Of a stretch of 64,000 bases of DNA, positions 1 through 11,096 are shown one piece after another. Below the pieces are notes generated by a model. The model did not search any database, had not been told where the DNA came from, and saw nothing but the letters and a program-made list of their open reading frames with translations. How positions within the stretch are numbered: the stretch's first letter is position 1; every line of letters starts with the position of its first letter. Origin of the DNA: Kingdonia uniflora (taxonomy: Eukaryota; Streptophyta; Magnoliopsida; Ranunculales; Circaeasteraceae); contig JACGCM010000715.1 of assembly GCA_014058105.1 (NCBI GenBank), positions 2,170,001-2,234,000 on the forward strand. The letters are read 5' to 3'. A program made the translations under genes and the position numbers.

Positions 1-2367
1 AGTGGTTGCGGTCTTCTCATTTTCACCGTTGAGTAATGCGTGTTCGACGATCACTTGCCTTAGTTTTTGCATCAATGGGTATGTAGCAAGGCATGGGTCG
101 TCGACGTAGGTGAAAACGTGCTCGCGGTCGACAACCTTTAGTAAGTCGTACTCACAGAATCTCGATGGGTGAAGCTCACCGTTAACACCCATTGTTAGAA
201 CCTTCTTCGCGACTTGGCTCACGGTGTTCTTAACCGTGTTCCTCATGTTTTCCTCCAAATGTCGTAAATCGATGGCTTGGCAAATTGCGACTAGGAACGT
301 AGACGACATAAGTTTCAATATATCGACGGCCTCGGCGGTCTTTCGTGACGAGATTAAGCCCAATGAGTTGACGTCTTGGTTGTGTTGTTCCGCGCTTTGG
401 ACGTGGTTTGTAACTGGGTTAGCCAAAAATTGAAGTTCCGAACAATAGGACGCCATTGCAATTTCCGCGCCCTTAAACCCATAGTCCAAGCTTGGGTTCC
501 TCCCACCAGAGAGATTCGAGGGCAACCCGTTGTTGTAAAAATCGTTAACTAGCTCGGAAAATTGTGCGAACATTAGCTTTCCAATCGAAGCGATGGCTAA
601 TCGGGTGTTGTCCATCGACACACCAATAGGCGTCCCTTGGAAGTTTCCACCGTGGATGGCCTTGTTTCTAGAAACATCTATTAACGGGTTGTCGTTAACG
701 GAGTTGATCTCCCGTTCGATAGATTTTGTCGATGCCCGGATCACCTCAATTTGGGGTCCCAACCATTGTGGCGAAGTACGGAGAGCGTAACGATCTTGCT
801 TCGGCTTTTGCAATGGATCGGTCTCGTGCAACTTTTTAGCCTCTTTAACATAAGCGCTCCCCTCTAGAATATGTTCCATAATAGCCGCGGCCTCAATTTG
901 CCCCGGGTGATGCTTTAACTTATGCGTTAAATGATCGGTAAACTCGGGTTTACCTTGCATGACCTCGGCAAATATCGCCGATATAACTTCAGCGAAAATC
1001 GCTAAAACATTCGCGTCGAATAAAACCATTGAAGCCATCCCAGAGCCAACCGCGGTTCCATTAACCAACGCCAGACCCTCCTTGGGCTGCAACTCAAAGA
1101 ACCCAGTATCAATCCCCGCTAACTTAAAAGCCGCCTCGGCATTCAAACGTTCCCCATTTGGTCCCTCGGCCTTTGAGTTAGGCCTTCCGGTTAAGAGCCC
1201 GGCAATGTACGATAAAGGGACGAGATCTCCCGATGCCGTGATTGTACCACGGAGAGGTAAACACGGGGTAATGTTATTGTTAAGGAATTTTGTGATGGCT
1301 TCCAAAATTTCGAAGCGGATCCCCGAGTACCCTTGGAGGAGAGTGTTGATCCTCACTAGCATCGCTGCCCTCGTGGCAGAGTGGGGCAATGTGTGACTCG
1401 ACTCGGTACCGTTACCGAATACTCCGGCGTTCAAGAATCTGATACGACCAAATTAAATAAAATATGATCAGTAACGACCATTATTGTACAATAATACTTA
1501 ACTAACTATACGATCAAATTATTAACAATAAAAAATTTAATTTTAATATTTAATTTTATTTTATTTGTGGAAATCAAAACGAGTCAACACCTACCACTTA
1601 TCCCGAGTTGACTCAGTTGAGTTGCTCGGATCATAAAGCGAGTCGAGTAATTTCACCTAGAGGGGCCTATCTATAATTAAAAACTAATTAGTAGGACTTC
1701 TTTTTCACACTAATTTTTTAAGGACTGAATTTATTATTTCCTCCTCAAAATTGAGCCTTTTCTCGATAGACCCTAATTCCGATAGACAGAATCTATTTTA
1801 CATTTTAGGCCGGTTGCTGCGAGCTATATAACAAACTTGTGACAATCCCATAATAATAATAAAAAAGATTGATAGTAACCGAAAATACCCCTTGGACACA
1901 GTCCCATAAGTAGAGGGGTAATAGAGTAAATTAGGGTACCTGATGAGTTCCGTCTGAAGAGCACCACCTTGTTTAGTCCTTCTATGAGAGGTTGCACCAA
2001 ACCCAGTTGTAACTCCATAACTATCAGTCCCTTTATTCATACTCTCCATTACCCAATCACTACTAGCTTTCACTCCGGCCCTAGATGACTCAGATAGCTC
2101 TACCTGAATCCCTTTCTCGTGCGCTGCTATCGCTGCTACTTGTGATATTGTAAGGGTCGCACCCCCTAGACGTACCACGGGGTTACGAAATTCGGACACC
2201 ATGCGCTTTACTTCGTCTAAGTGAGAACCTCTTAATGTTTCAGCTGCTGCACCCCAGTTTAATGGATCTGAATTTCCTCTAGGCGCATCCATGCAGAAGC
2301 CTGAATCGTCTACTAGTTTCACTGCTTTGGCCACCCCATTGCCGTTCTCGTGAATTTTTGTTGCCAT
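1..2367 (-). CDS. PAL: Phenylalanine ammonia-lyase, 5' part of gene (exon 1 and most of exon 2)
   Basis: PAL deaminates L-phenylalanine to trans-cinnamate, the entry step of phenylpropanoid metabolism, as a soluble tetramer. Exon 1 is 2367-1940 (142 codons plus 2 nt) and exon 2 is 1438-1, open to the window edge. Together they encode 622 residues, so about 90-100 C-terminal residues of a usual ~710-residue PAL lie off the left edge. The Ala-Ser-Gly triad that forms the MIO prosthetic group is residues 211-213 (bases 1236-1228) in the motif [11 protein letters not shown]. The substrate-selectivity pair is Phe144-Leu145, which points to phenylalanine rather than tyrosine (His in TAL). The family blocks [25 protein letters not shown] and [12 protein letters not shown] are all present. 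The start ATG at 2367 gives a short variable N-terminus followed by DPLNWG. I saw no frameshift or internal stop. Which PAL paralogue this is cannot be told. Confidence 0.96.
1439..1939 (-). other. PAL intron 1 (501 bp, phase 2)
   Basis: The donor reads CATCAG/GTACCC and the acceptor TATCAG/ATTC on the minus strand. The intron splits the Arg codon just before Phe144-Leu145, the conserved single-intron position of plant PAL genes. It is AT-rich and holds no recognisable repeat. Reading through the donor gives an apparent longer ORF (to 1798) that is intron sequence. Confidence 0.93.
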
Positions 2368-2460
2368 TGATGAGGTAATCTAGAGAGTGTTTTAGAGGTA
2401 TTGAGGTTGAGGTTTGTAAATGTTTCCCTTCCTGAGTTTTAGTTCACCAGCTTTAAGGGG

Positions 2461-2470
2461 TATTATATAG
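2461..2470 (-). promoter_or_regulatory. PAL TATA box
   Basis: On the minus strand the sequence is CTATATAATA, about 95 bp upstream of the PAL ATG. This leaves a transcription start near 2435 and a 5' UTR of about 65-70 nt. The position is typical for a plant TATA box; the start site itself is inferred. Confidence 0.75.
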
Positions 2471-2578
2471 GGGAATTTTCTCCAAGACTGTATGTGTTTG
2501 GTAAGAGAAGGTCATTTGGGTTAGTTGAGGAGAGATCTTGCCCGTCGTTTTTTAATGTGATCTAGTGGTGGAGATGGT

Positions 2579-2588
2579 GACACGTGGG
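2579..2588. promoter_or_regulatory. G-box/ABRE-like site in the PAL promoter
   Basis: A perfect CACGTG core at 2581-2586 lies in GACACGTGGG, about 115 bp upstream of the PAL TATA box. G-boxes bind bZIP and bHLH factors and recur in stress- and light-responsive PAL promoters. Use here is inferred from position. Confidence 0.55.
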
Positions 2589-2664
2589 GTAAATGTGTAT
2601 TCAACTTGGTTGATTTGATTATTAAAAAAAAAAGGAATTGAGGAAAATTAATACTGGGTGGTGT

Positions 2665-2674
2665 GGTTGGTGGG
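2665..2674 (-). promoter_or_regulatory. AC-II / P-box-like element in the PAL promoter
   Basis: The minus strand reads CCCACCAACC, the AC-II or P-box core (ACCAACC) bound by R2R3-MYB factors in many lignin and phenylpropanoid promoters. It lies ~200 bp upstream of the TATA box, beyond the G-box. The motif match is direct; its function is inferred. Confidence 0.55.
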
Positions 2675-2821
2675 AAGGAAGGAAGAAGGTGGGAGAGTTT
2701 TTTTTATAAGCAAAGAGATATTTTTGTAATTACAAGGAGATTTAAAAAGTTAATTTTTTTTTTTAAAGAGGTAAGGTGAGGGCCCCACAGTGAAAATAGA
2801 AAGGAATTAAACTCTTTCTTA

Positions 2822-3231
2822 GAGCATCTCCAACAGAGTGGTATGCTGTTAATGTTTTCTCATACTTTTTCAAAAAACCTATCCAATAGGGGTATGGTGT
2901 TCAGCATACTCACACCCATACCCTTCCAAAGTATGCGAAACCTGAATTTGGTGAGGAGTATGCACATACTGCCTAGGCGCTGAACCGTTAAACGCCCAAC
3001 AATTTTTTTAATACAACTGTCCAAGGGGAAAAGTAATAATTAACAACGCTAGGCACTGAACTGTTCAGCGCAAAAAAAAACCCCATATCATTTGGCTTTT
3101 TGGTGTTGGACGTTGAACTGTTAAGCGCCCAAGAAAAAAAAACGTAATTTGCTGTTTGACCAAAACAGTATGCGATTCTGGAATACTGGTATGGTAAACA
3201 AGAATAACATACTCTTCTGTTGGAGATGCTT
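2822..3231. mobile_element. MITE 1 (PIF/Harbinger-Tourist-like) upstream of PAL
   Basis: This 410-bp non-coding element starts GAGCATCTCCAACAGAG and ends with the near-perfect inverse CTTCTGTTGGAGATGCTT. It is flanked by TTA (2819-2821 and 3232-3234), the 3-bp TWA duplication of PIF/Harbinger-type elements. Inside, a short block around CTGAACTGTTCAGCGC recurs in degenerate form three times. It lies 455-865 bp upstream of the PAL start codon. Confidence 0.75.
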
Positions 3232-3234
3232 TTA

Positions 3235-4148
3235 CGCTTGGCTTTCAAAGTTTTTATTCAATATGTCATAATCAATGAAATGAAAAATTAGGGTTAACCC
3301 TTGGCTCAACGAAACTCAATAGCGGCTTTATCATTAGCTTTAGCGACAAATGTTCCAACCCAAGTAGTTATTGTTTGGATCTCTTGTGCATGTTGCCCAC
3401 CATGGTCTTTGTCTCATTGATCTCCTCCTCTATAATAGTTCTCGTTCTTCTTTCTTCTTCGATTGCTTACTAGTATTTGTTGTTGCACCCATTACGACAT
3501 TATTATTAGATAACATCATTGGTTTGGCGGCGATGGTGAAGAAGAAATTGCAACCCAACAACCATTGATGTTGCATAATTGATATGTTGGCATCTCGGAG
3601 AGATATAACTTGCCTCCAATGTTCTTCTAATACTTCAATATTGGTCTCCGGGTTCATGTTGTAATAATAGTTGTAGCTTTTGTGATGACATATGTGAGAG
3701 CAGAAATATGATTTATTTATTTACTAAACTTCAATATTTAGTAAATATGATTTATTTACTAAAAATAATACTTCAATATTATTATTCTAATAGTTGTAGC
3801 TTTAAAAATAAAACTTTAGGGACAGCTACATTTGTTGTTTTAGTTGGTGGCCCTCCTTGCCTCTACAAATTTAAACTATCAAAATTTTGTTTTTAAATAT
3901 TCCTTGTCAATACCGATTGTTATCCTTGCTTATAAAGCTCCTCAAGAAGGTGTTGTAATTTCATTATTTATTACGAGGAAGGACCAAACTTTCATCAAAT
4001 CCTTAATTAATAAAGTTGAAGGAAGACAATAGAAAAACTGATTTTTCATCAAATCCTTAAATTTAGATTTTATTTGTGGATCACTCCTACACAAGTTGTT
4101 TTTTTGGGAGGAAAATCATCGGATTCATATCATTTTAAACAAGGCAAC
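3235..4148. other. AT-rich intergenic stretch, no gene recognised
   Basis: I see no coding region with a recognisable family. Short reading frames (for example 3430-3657 minus) have no familiar motif. At 3708-3790 there is an AT-rich direct repeat built on ATTTATTTACTAAA and CTTCAATATT. The right end is the target site of the LINE at 4165. Confidence 0.5.
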
Positions 4149-4164
4149 AACTACACCAGTTCAT

Positions 4165-5992
4165 TGGAATATGGAAGCTTATGTGAGTATACAGTTTTTT
4201 GACCGTGTGGTAAGCGGTAAGCTGCATTTTCTGATTAAGTTTCAGTCTGCCTATGAGTATAATTTTGCGTTGTTAAACCAACCTTGGAATCCCTACTGAC
4301 ATGTGTTTATTTTACCGTCGTATGCAGCTCGGACTCCTATTGCGCCCTTAGTTTATAAGCACGTACCCTTTTGGGTAAGGTTTAATATCACTGAACCTTT
4401 CTTTGGTACCCCTGAGTTCCTTACTGCCTTTGGGAAAAGTTTAGACCAAGTTTTGGTTACAGAGCCTAATCTAGAGAATCGCAGAGTGACCAAAACATGA
4501 TACAGAGCACGGGTGGTAATGGATATATATATGAGGTTTTCCCTCCGGCAGTTTGGGCGACAATGGAGTACGGGCCGCTCTCGATTGAAACATTGTATGA
4601 AGGGGCCCCAGTAAATTTTTGTGAGCGTTGTTTTTTGATGGGTCATCGAGTATCGGGCTAGTCGTCTATCATCACTGAGGATGATAGTGTTGGGGGGGGG
4701 GGAGGGAAAGGTTCAGTCACCTGCTGGGGGTAGGGCTGTCAATGGACCAAATCGGGCCAGGATCTTGGTCTATCCTGACCCGATCCTTTAAGGATTTATG
4801 TGATCCGATCCGATCCGTTCCGATCCGTTATGCTTAAAGCTTTTAGAAAATTTTCAATTCTTGTTATATTAAGTTATAGGGATTAACACGAAACATATTT
4901 TTGTAAACCATGAACACTAACATATATATAAAATTGACAATACATACCTCTAAACCAAAAAATGATGCATCCCATATATTAAAATTAGAGGCAAAGTTAG
5001 AGACATATTACACATAACCAATAGGTATATACCCTAGCTAACGGATCGGGTCATGGTGAATCCTAATCCTTTGTTAATGGATCGGACCGGATCGGATCAA
5101 GGTCAAATCCAATCCATTGACAGCCCTAGCTGGGGGACTCTATCAGGAGCCAAGTTTTGAGCGAGGGGTGCATGCGCTGACCTTTCAGCGATCTCGGTCA
5201 CAGGCACTAGAACAGTCTGGAGTACCAGAGCGGGCAACTCTAGAGTTTCTACCTCATCCGAGTCGACTCGAGAAAGGGAAGGAGCTAGTGCGAGTTGAGC
5301 AGTTGAGTCTGCTGCTTCAGACATCCCGTCGGGGGAGGACACAGCAGATTGCTCATCCGGAGGCCACCTTAGATTGCCCTTTTTTTAGAGTGGAGCGGAT
5401 TTTTTGGTATTTGAGGGTCTCCCTGATCTGGAGATGACAGGACCATTAGGGGGCCCACAACAGCGATGGGGTGGCCAGGATGGTCGGGATACTCTGGCAG
5501 GTCTAGTAGGGGGTCAGTCACAGTCACGACAGATTCTTGTTGAGGAGGAACATTTGACTCTCCAAGTGGATGGTTTGGTTTCTGAGGGCAGGGTTTTGAC
5601 AGCGGAAGGTAAACAAGAATGGGAGCAACCGGAGGGGAATGACGACGGGGAGAGAGGGGCTGAGGCTAGTCTACAGGGGGGCAGCAGTCTGATAGTGGGG
5701 GAGCTGGGGTGATTCATATTCGAAGTAGATCGGGTAATTTACGCCTTGTCCCGTCCTTACCATCGGCCTCGCGTCTGGCTGGATTCCCGGTTGAAACTAT
5801 GAGCTCGTCTACCCGGGGTCAATTTTCTCAACTTCCTCACCAGGCACGACAGGATTTGGGTTCTTCTACCGGTTATTACCCATCTTCGTCCCGCGTGGCC
5901 CGTCGACATTTGTGTGCTGCTACACTTCTAACTGAGATATCTATACCATTCCCGCTTCTACTGGCCAGTAACCACAGGTCTTCTCACGCTTA
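4165..5992 (+). pseudogene. LINE-1 ORF1 relic (DUF4283-type N-terminus and broken zinc knuckle)
   Basis: The plus-strand frames carry the pattern of plant LINE ORF1: a DUF4283-like N-terminal segment ending NQPWNPY (stop at 4298), then PFWVRFNI at ~4370 and a zinc knuckle at ~4616-4660. The knuckle keeps CERC and GH but its last Cys codon is now TAG. The low-complexity C-terminal part follows the nested MITE (5129 on) in several short frames up to 5992. This ORF1 part normally binds RNA in the retrotransposition particle. Several in-frame stops and the MITE make it non-functional. Assignment is from motif order, not a search. Confidence 0.65.
4731..5128. mobile_element. hAT-type MITE nested in LINE-1
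   Basis: This 398-bp element has terminal inverted repeats TAGGGCTGTCAATGGA and TCCATTGACAGCCCTA. It is flanked by an exact 8-bp duplication, GCTGGGGG (4723-4730 and 5129-5136), the hAT hallmark. Sub-terminal GATCCGATCCGATCCG and CGGATCGGATC tracts form inner inverted repeats. It encodes nothing. It sits inside LINE ORF1, so it inserted after the LINE. Confidence 0.92.
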
Positions 5993-6100
5993 GGTACGTC
6001 ATTCCTCACCTCTTTCTTTTCAGCGTATTCGACGCACATATCTCTTAATTGATTATTCTTCTAGGGTTCGGGTGGCTTCGCGGAGACCACCCGGGCCATT

Positions 6101-7370
6101 ATGATTATTATCTTCTGTAATTGTAGGGGTTTGGGTCGGTCGACGGCAATTCGACACTTAAAAGAGCTTATTCGGTTCTCCAATGGGGATATTATTTTTT
6201 TGACTGAGACCAAAAGATCCGCTGCAGAAATGCAGAATCTAGTACGTAATCTTAACTATCCCAATTGGGTTGATGTTCCGGCTGCTGGTGTTCAGGGCCG
6301 GTCGGGGGGTATTTGTGTACTGTGGAAGAATAATATATTACTTGAAGTCGTTTTTAGTAATAAATACATCATTAATGTCCTGGTCACTTCGGAACCGGTG
6401 GATAATCCTTGGATGATTTCTTTTTTCTATGGTAGTCCGTACCAGAAATATTCAAATGAGAGCTATCGTATGGTGGAAACTACGGGTAAGGGGTACAATG
6501 GTCCTTGGCTTATTATGGGGGATTTTAATACTATTTTTGATAGCAAGGATAAACGGGGAGGAAAACCCTTCCGAGCGGCTAAGAGTGCCTTTGCAAGGGA
6601 GGTTACACAGCAAGCAGGTCTCATGGATCTGGGTTTCTCTGTGCATCCCTTTACTTAGAACAACAAACGGTACAGTTGGGCTAATATTAAAGAATGGTTG
6701 GATTGGAGTATGGCTAATGCTGATTGGATGCTTATCTTTCCGTCAGCTAAGGTTTTACATTTACCTGCCCTAGGGTCGGACCACACCCCATTAAGCCTTG
6801 ATACTACTCCACAATTTTTGACTACGGGTAAATGCTTTCGATTCCAAAATATGTGGACGCGGGAACCTCAATTCCCTCTGCTGATTCAGAATCTCTGGCA
6901 AAGTTCGGAATGCGGATCCCCAACCCAACTGGTCAAGAGTAAGCTTTTAAATACGAAAGTCGGCCTTAGGACTTGGAATAAATTTTTTTTGGTCACGTCC
7001 CTAGTCGTCTGTCTGCGTTAAAAGAGGATATCGCTTGTGTTCAGGCCCTTCCCTTTGAGGAAGGAAGTGTCTCCCGAGAACGGGAACTTTTGGGGGAGCT
7101 GGAGGAACTCCAACTGCGCGAAGAGATGTTATGGCGACAGAAATCTTGAGTGAATTGGTTGGTAGAGGGGGATCGAAATACTAAATTTTTTCACATGCAA
7201 ACCCTTTCCCAACGGAAAAAGAATTCCATTGATTGACTCAAGAATGAGGTTGGTGTGTGGACCTCCAATACTACAAAGATTGGGCAAATTTTCCTTCGTG
7301 ATATGGCTCAGAACTATCATACATCCCACCCAGTGGGGGACCCTGAATATCTTCAACACTTTACCCCGTG
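6101..7370 (+). pseudogene. LINE-1 ORF2 N-terminus: APE-type endonuclease, broken
   Basis: The translation opens with NCRGLG, then the catalytic Glu in LTETK, the GDFNTIFD motif near 6520 and GSDHTPLSL near 6775. These are landmarks of the endonuclease/exonuclease/phosphatase fold that nicks target DNA for LINE insertion. The main frame runs 6101-6658, ends at a TAG before NNKRYSWAN, and resumes in the same frame. The post-endonuclease EGDRNTKFFH motif (~7168-7195) follows. The sequence then leaves the LINE pattern near 7375, before any reverse-transcriptase motif. Confidence 0.85.
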
Positions 7371-7469
7371 ATCTGTCTGCCCATTAATAAGTTGGTGTAT
7401 AATGAACCGATTTTTTGAAATGACTGACTGTCTTTCAAGGCTTCCTGGGTTCCTCCAACCCTAGGATGG

Positions 7470-7932
7470 GAAAAAATTAACGTGGATTCATCTTTCTGTA
7501 AAGATAAACAGTTTAATCATATCGGTTTAGTTATCCGTGATACTAATAATACATTTAGTGCAGCCCGAGTTTCCTCTCGCCGATTTGCGTCTAGTGAAGA
7601 AGACGAGGCATTAACAGTTCTGGATGGCATCCTCTGGGTCAAAGAGCGAGGTTTTCAAAGAGTTATTATCGAGACTGATGCTGAGGCGATTCAATCCTTT
7701 TGTAAGAATGACGAAGCAACGATTTCCTGGACGTCTAAAGCTATTTTACAGGACTATTTGGCGATGTTTGGACAGTTTATTGATATTAAGATATGTTTTG
7801 TACCGCGTGAGTGATAATTTTGGCCCATGAGTGATAATTTTGGCCTTACTTGGACAGGTTCCCTGCCTGAATGGTTGCAGGTATCCCTACAGGCTGATGG
7901 AACCGCTTTTGTAACTACTGTTGTTTATTAAT
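7470..7932 (+). pseudogene. LINE-1 ORF2 C-terminus: RNase H-like domain (RVT_3 type)
   Basis: After a linker of the type PPTLGWEKINVDSS the frame 7482-7814 carries an RNase H-like fold: NVDSS (first Asp), GLVIRDTNN, a central Glu in EDEALTVLDG, and ETDAEA (further Asp). It stops after CFVPRE. A nearby frame encodes the usual LINE C-terminus TGSLPEWLQ, ending just before the A-rich tail. The RT and thumb that should precede it are absent, so this domain has been joined to the endonuclease segment by an internal deletion. Confidence 0.8.
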
Positions 7933-7981
7933 ATATGGTTTACTAATAAAAAAAAACAAAAAGAAAACTACACCAGTTCAT

Positions 7982-9464
7982 CATAATTACATTTTTCTTG
8001 TAATTCATTCATTTAGTGCAAAAGTCACTATGTCAAAATCTAACAAGATTAAAGATTTCAGTGTTTCCACGTTTTCTTTTGTTAAATTTTCCAAGATTCA
8101 AAAGCATGTTCCAATGTCTAAGATCTAATCCCTTGTGATTAGTATCAAACTAATGGTCATTTAAGATATAATGTACATAAATGTGCCATGACACGATCCT
8201 CTGGAATAATGACAAAATCATTTTTACTATTTGTGTTGTCTAACTTCCTTGCCGGAAACCCTACCAACCCCATTACTTGAATTGTTCAAATTTTTGTAAG
8301 TTTCTTTCTTATTAGGTTTTATTTTTGTTACACCATCTTATTTTCATGCTAGTCTAAACAAATTACAAGCTTATTTTCATATCTTGAACTAGGTTAAACT
8401 TTATTTGAACGGTTGTAAATATCTAAGCAGCCGGGAGCCATTGGCATGGACTACTACATCAGTGCCCTTCGAAAACACGGCAGATAGGAATGGAATGCAA
8501 ATGTGAATGAAGAAAAACAAGGAAATATTTGTTTGTTATGCATCACTTGTTTTGTCGCCAAATAGTAGACCACGATGCCAATAATAAATATGTACCAAGT
8601 GAAATTAGGAGAAGAAAAAAACATATTTATTTATTTTAAGTGTAGTTGAGCTAACACAAATCATGCTCAGACTCTACCTAACCTCTCTCCTCTTCATGGT
8701 TGGTGAAAAGCCGGTGCTTATCAGCTTCATGTTTTGACGAGACTTGGCACCATATAAATAAGGGATTTAGGAAAATTTGAAGTGGCCAAACCCCATCGCA
8801 CCACATAGTAATCAACTAGGAAACAAAATATTTTTGTTTTTTTTTTATGGATTGACAATGCCATTTCGAGAAAATATCTCCAAAACTACAAAATTAGGTT
8901 TCTTAGTTTTATTCTTCTACAACTAGAGGTTATATCACAAAATGAGTAACCCCAGACTCAATATAGGTATTCAATCCCTCATAATTTGAAGTCAAAACAC
9001 ATTAACGAATATTTAGATGAGTGGGCACGACACGTGAAAGAGATGTGAAAACGTGTCTTAACCACCACCTGGAGGTCTTCTTGTTGGTCACGAGGCAGCC
9101 AACACACCTCCCATTCTCAACTTGTAATAAGGCCTGACAGAGTTAGTTAAACACACATGGGCCAAAATGGGCCCACATCATTAAACAAAGAAACCCACGA
9201 GAAACTCAGACATTAATTAAAATAAAGAAAGTTCTTTGATAAAGTACAAACCCACCAAAGAAGAAGTCTTGATACTATGATTATCAAAGTGCCACGTGGA
9301 TGATGACCTAACATGTGCACACGTGCCAAATAAGGGAACAAGTGGTAGGTTTGAAGCACCACATGTTTTACCTGACCACCGGAATCTGACCCATACATTC
9401 TGTTTTGTGATTTATGGTTGCACTCTATCTGTAATCCAGTGGTCTCCACAATTTAACAGCTGTT
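7982..9464. other. Intergenic stretch, no supported gene
   Basis: This sequence continues the pre-insertion site of LINE-1. Two G-box cores (CACGTG) lie ~40 bp apart near 9293 and 9330, and a TATA-like TATAAATA lies at ~8754, but no reading frame follows that I can support. A 20-codon open stretch at ~8431-8487 has no recognisable family. Confidence 0.4.
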
Positions 9465-10175
9465 CACTCTGATTTTTTTTATTTACGACGAACCCGGCTT
9501 GTGTAGGCTACGTATACCTGAGTCCCCTCTTGAAATTTATCACTGTCTACTTTTCCAACTCATAGAAAATAAATCTAATTTATTTATAATTTGTGTAGGG
9601 GCCTAATCTCTTAGTGGGGGAGATTACACTCTTACACCACATGGTTAATACTCCACTAGGGTTCTAACAAGTGTACTTAATATAAATATAGAGATTCTAT
9701 TAGACACACTTGCGTGGAGTCATAGAATGTGATTCCTCCACAACTTCTAGTGATGACTTTTAAGATGAGTTTAATTAACTGGGTGAGATTACAAGTAAAT
9801 AACTCGAGTAGACTTAGTCTCCAAGCCTTCAAAATGTGCTAGAAGGTTTTCATAGCTTCTCAAGGGCGTGTGGGAAAAAAATAAAAATTCAGCCCCTATT
9901 TATAGAGGATAATAAATGTGACGTCACTATGGAGAAGTTAAGTTACAAATGTATCTTTCTTTACAGATGTCTTGTACCAGAGTTTGTCTGCCTTCAACCT
10001 AGTGCTGAGGTGTCTATCCGAAGTCTTTGAGGACTCGAGGGGTATTCTTGTAATGGTCTTGGTTAATTTTTAAGTGTGGTAGGCTTCGAGCTTCTCAGGA
10101 GTCTTCGAGTTTCTAGTATGCTCTCGAATATTTTTCATTACTAAATCTACCCCAATCAACAACACCGATCAAGGA
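9465..10175 (-). mobile_element. Possible solo LTR or promoter-bearing TE fragment
   Basis: Read on the minus strand, this ~700-bp block has a near-consensus TATA box (CTCTATAAATAGGGGC, bases 9907-9892) and a palindromic TGACGTCA bZIP-type site at 9919-9926 just upstream. It then runs into a long untranslated stretch. No coding sequence, primer-binding site or target duplication could be confirmed. The layout fits an LTR, but the ends are uncertain and it could also be an unrelated promoter fragment. Confidence 0.3.
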
Positions 10176-10282
10176 AATTTTATAGTACATTCAATACTTT
10201 CCCTATTTAATATTATAAATATTAAAGAGATCATCCCCTTTCTCGGTATTTTGTAATATGATATTCCTTCCATTTATAGTAA

Positions 10283-10532
10283 GGGAAAGGATTTAGAGAC
10301 ACTCAAGTCTCACTCAACCACAACTACTCATCTAATAGAGATGAGTTGCTCTCAAAATTTGGTGATTTCCTATAAGAGAAATGAGTTAGAAAAATGTCGG
10401 GTCCTACCTGCCCCACTCTCTCTGGCTGGCAGACATTTTCCTCTCTCACTCTTACTCTAAAAAATTTCAAATTCGAACAACCCATCACTCATATCACTCA
10501 AGTCTCTCTCTCTCTCTCTCTCTCTCATATCA

Positions 10533-10567
<35 letters not shown>

Positions 10568-10570
10568 CAC
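10283..10570 (+). repeat. MULE-1 left terminal inverted repeat with (CT)n tract
   Basis: It matches the inverse of 20900-21194 through the ACTCAAGTCTCACTCAACCA, CTCTCAAAATTTGGTGAT and CCTACCTGCCCCACTCTCTC blocks. At 10501-10562 it contains a (CT)n microsatellite, mirrored by GA-rich sequence in the right TIR. The shadow reading frames here are translations of this tract. Confidence 0.9.
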
Positions 10571-10917
10571 ATACTCTTGCTTACGATTTCTGCCATTAGA
10601 GGTTAGATTTTAGTCTCGAAAGGGAAGCGATTCTGCCATTAGAGGTGAAATTGATCTCTCCAAAGAACTTCGACACCCTTGCTGATAGTACACTTACTCG
10701 ACAACTACTTTATGACCCTTACTCGACAGTAGTACACTTGGATATTGTGAAATTGTTAAAAAAATGGTATTCCCCCCCATTTAATCCCTGTGAAATTTGT
10801 TAGAAGAATGTAATCTCGTGCGCAATTTGTCTTTGATTGATTACCTGCAGGTCGGTCCCATGAGAGTAATGCGTAAATCGATAATTTTATTTGCATAACA
10901 CTGAACTGAGACTAAAT

Positions 10918-11096
10918 AATTGTTGGATTCGGCAATATCAGTAGTGCGATTCTCACATACACTACTATAATTGTCGAATTCGACAATATTATATATGACT
11001 GTTGGAGACACACTAACTGAATTGTCGAACTCAACAATATTACATATGAATGTTTGAAACACAGTAACTAAATTGTCGAACTCGACAATATTACTA
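10918..11096. repeat. Palindromic satellite array 1 (51-bp units) in MULE-1
   Basis: Four units begin with forms of ATTGTCGAATTCGACAAT (starts ~10918, 10969, 11021, 11072), each followed by ~33 bp containing ATATATGA and ACACACTAACT. The spacing is 51-52 bp. The third and fourth copies vary to GAACTC. Confidence 0.9.

Larger units (their letters stand above)
4165..7965 (+). mobile_element. Non-LTR retrotransposon (LINE-1), 5'-truncated, RT deleted
   Basis: The element is bounded by an exact 16-bp target-site duplication, AACTACACCAGTTCAT, at 4149-4164 and 7966-7981, and ends in an A-rich tail (about 7947-7965). The order on the plus strand is ORF1 remains, an APE-type endonuclease at 6101, a short post-endonuclease linker, then an RNase H domain at 7470 and the terminal coding part to ~7931. 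The start is already inside the ORF1 N-terminal domain, as expected of 5' truncation during target-primed reverse transcription. The whole RT core is missing between about 7375 and 7470. A hAT-type MITE has inserted at 4731-5128. Multiple stops make the copy dead. Confidence 0.9.

Noticed and set aside
224..1396. Plus-strand ORFs opposite the PAL exon (224-433, 593-790, 959-1396)
   Set aside because: They are antisense shadows. The minus strand reads as continuous PAL protein with its active-site motif.
1798..1939. Longer C-terminus for the PAL N-terminal ORF
   Set aside because: This is read-through into intron 1 after a good GT donor; PAL coding resumes at 1438.
5117..5712. Independent host gene
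   Set aside because: The frames are the low-complexity tail of LINE-1 ORF1, resuming after the hAT MITE.
8431..8487. Short exon-like frame with an AG before it
   Set aside because: Only about 20 codons, no recognisable family and no partner exon.
10394..10606. Ser/Leu-rich ORF
   Set aside because: It is a translation of the CT microsatellite in the MULE-1 TIR.
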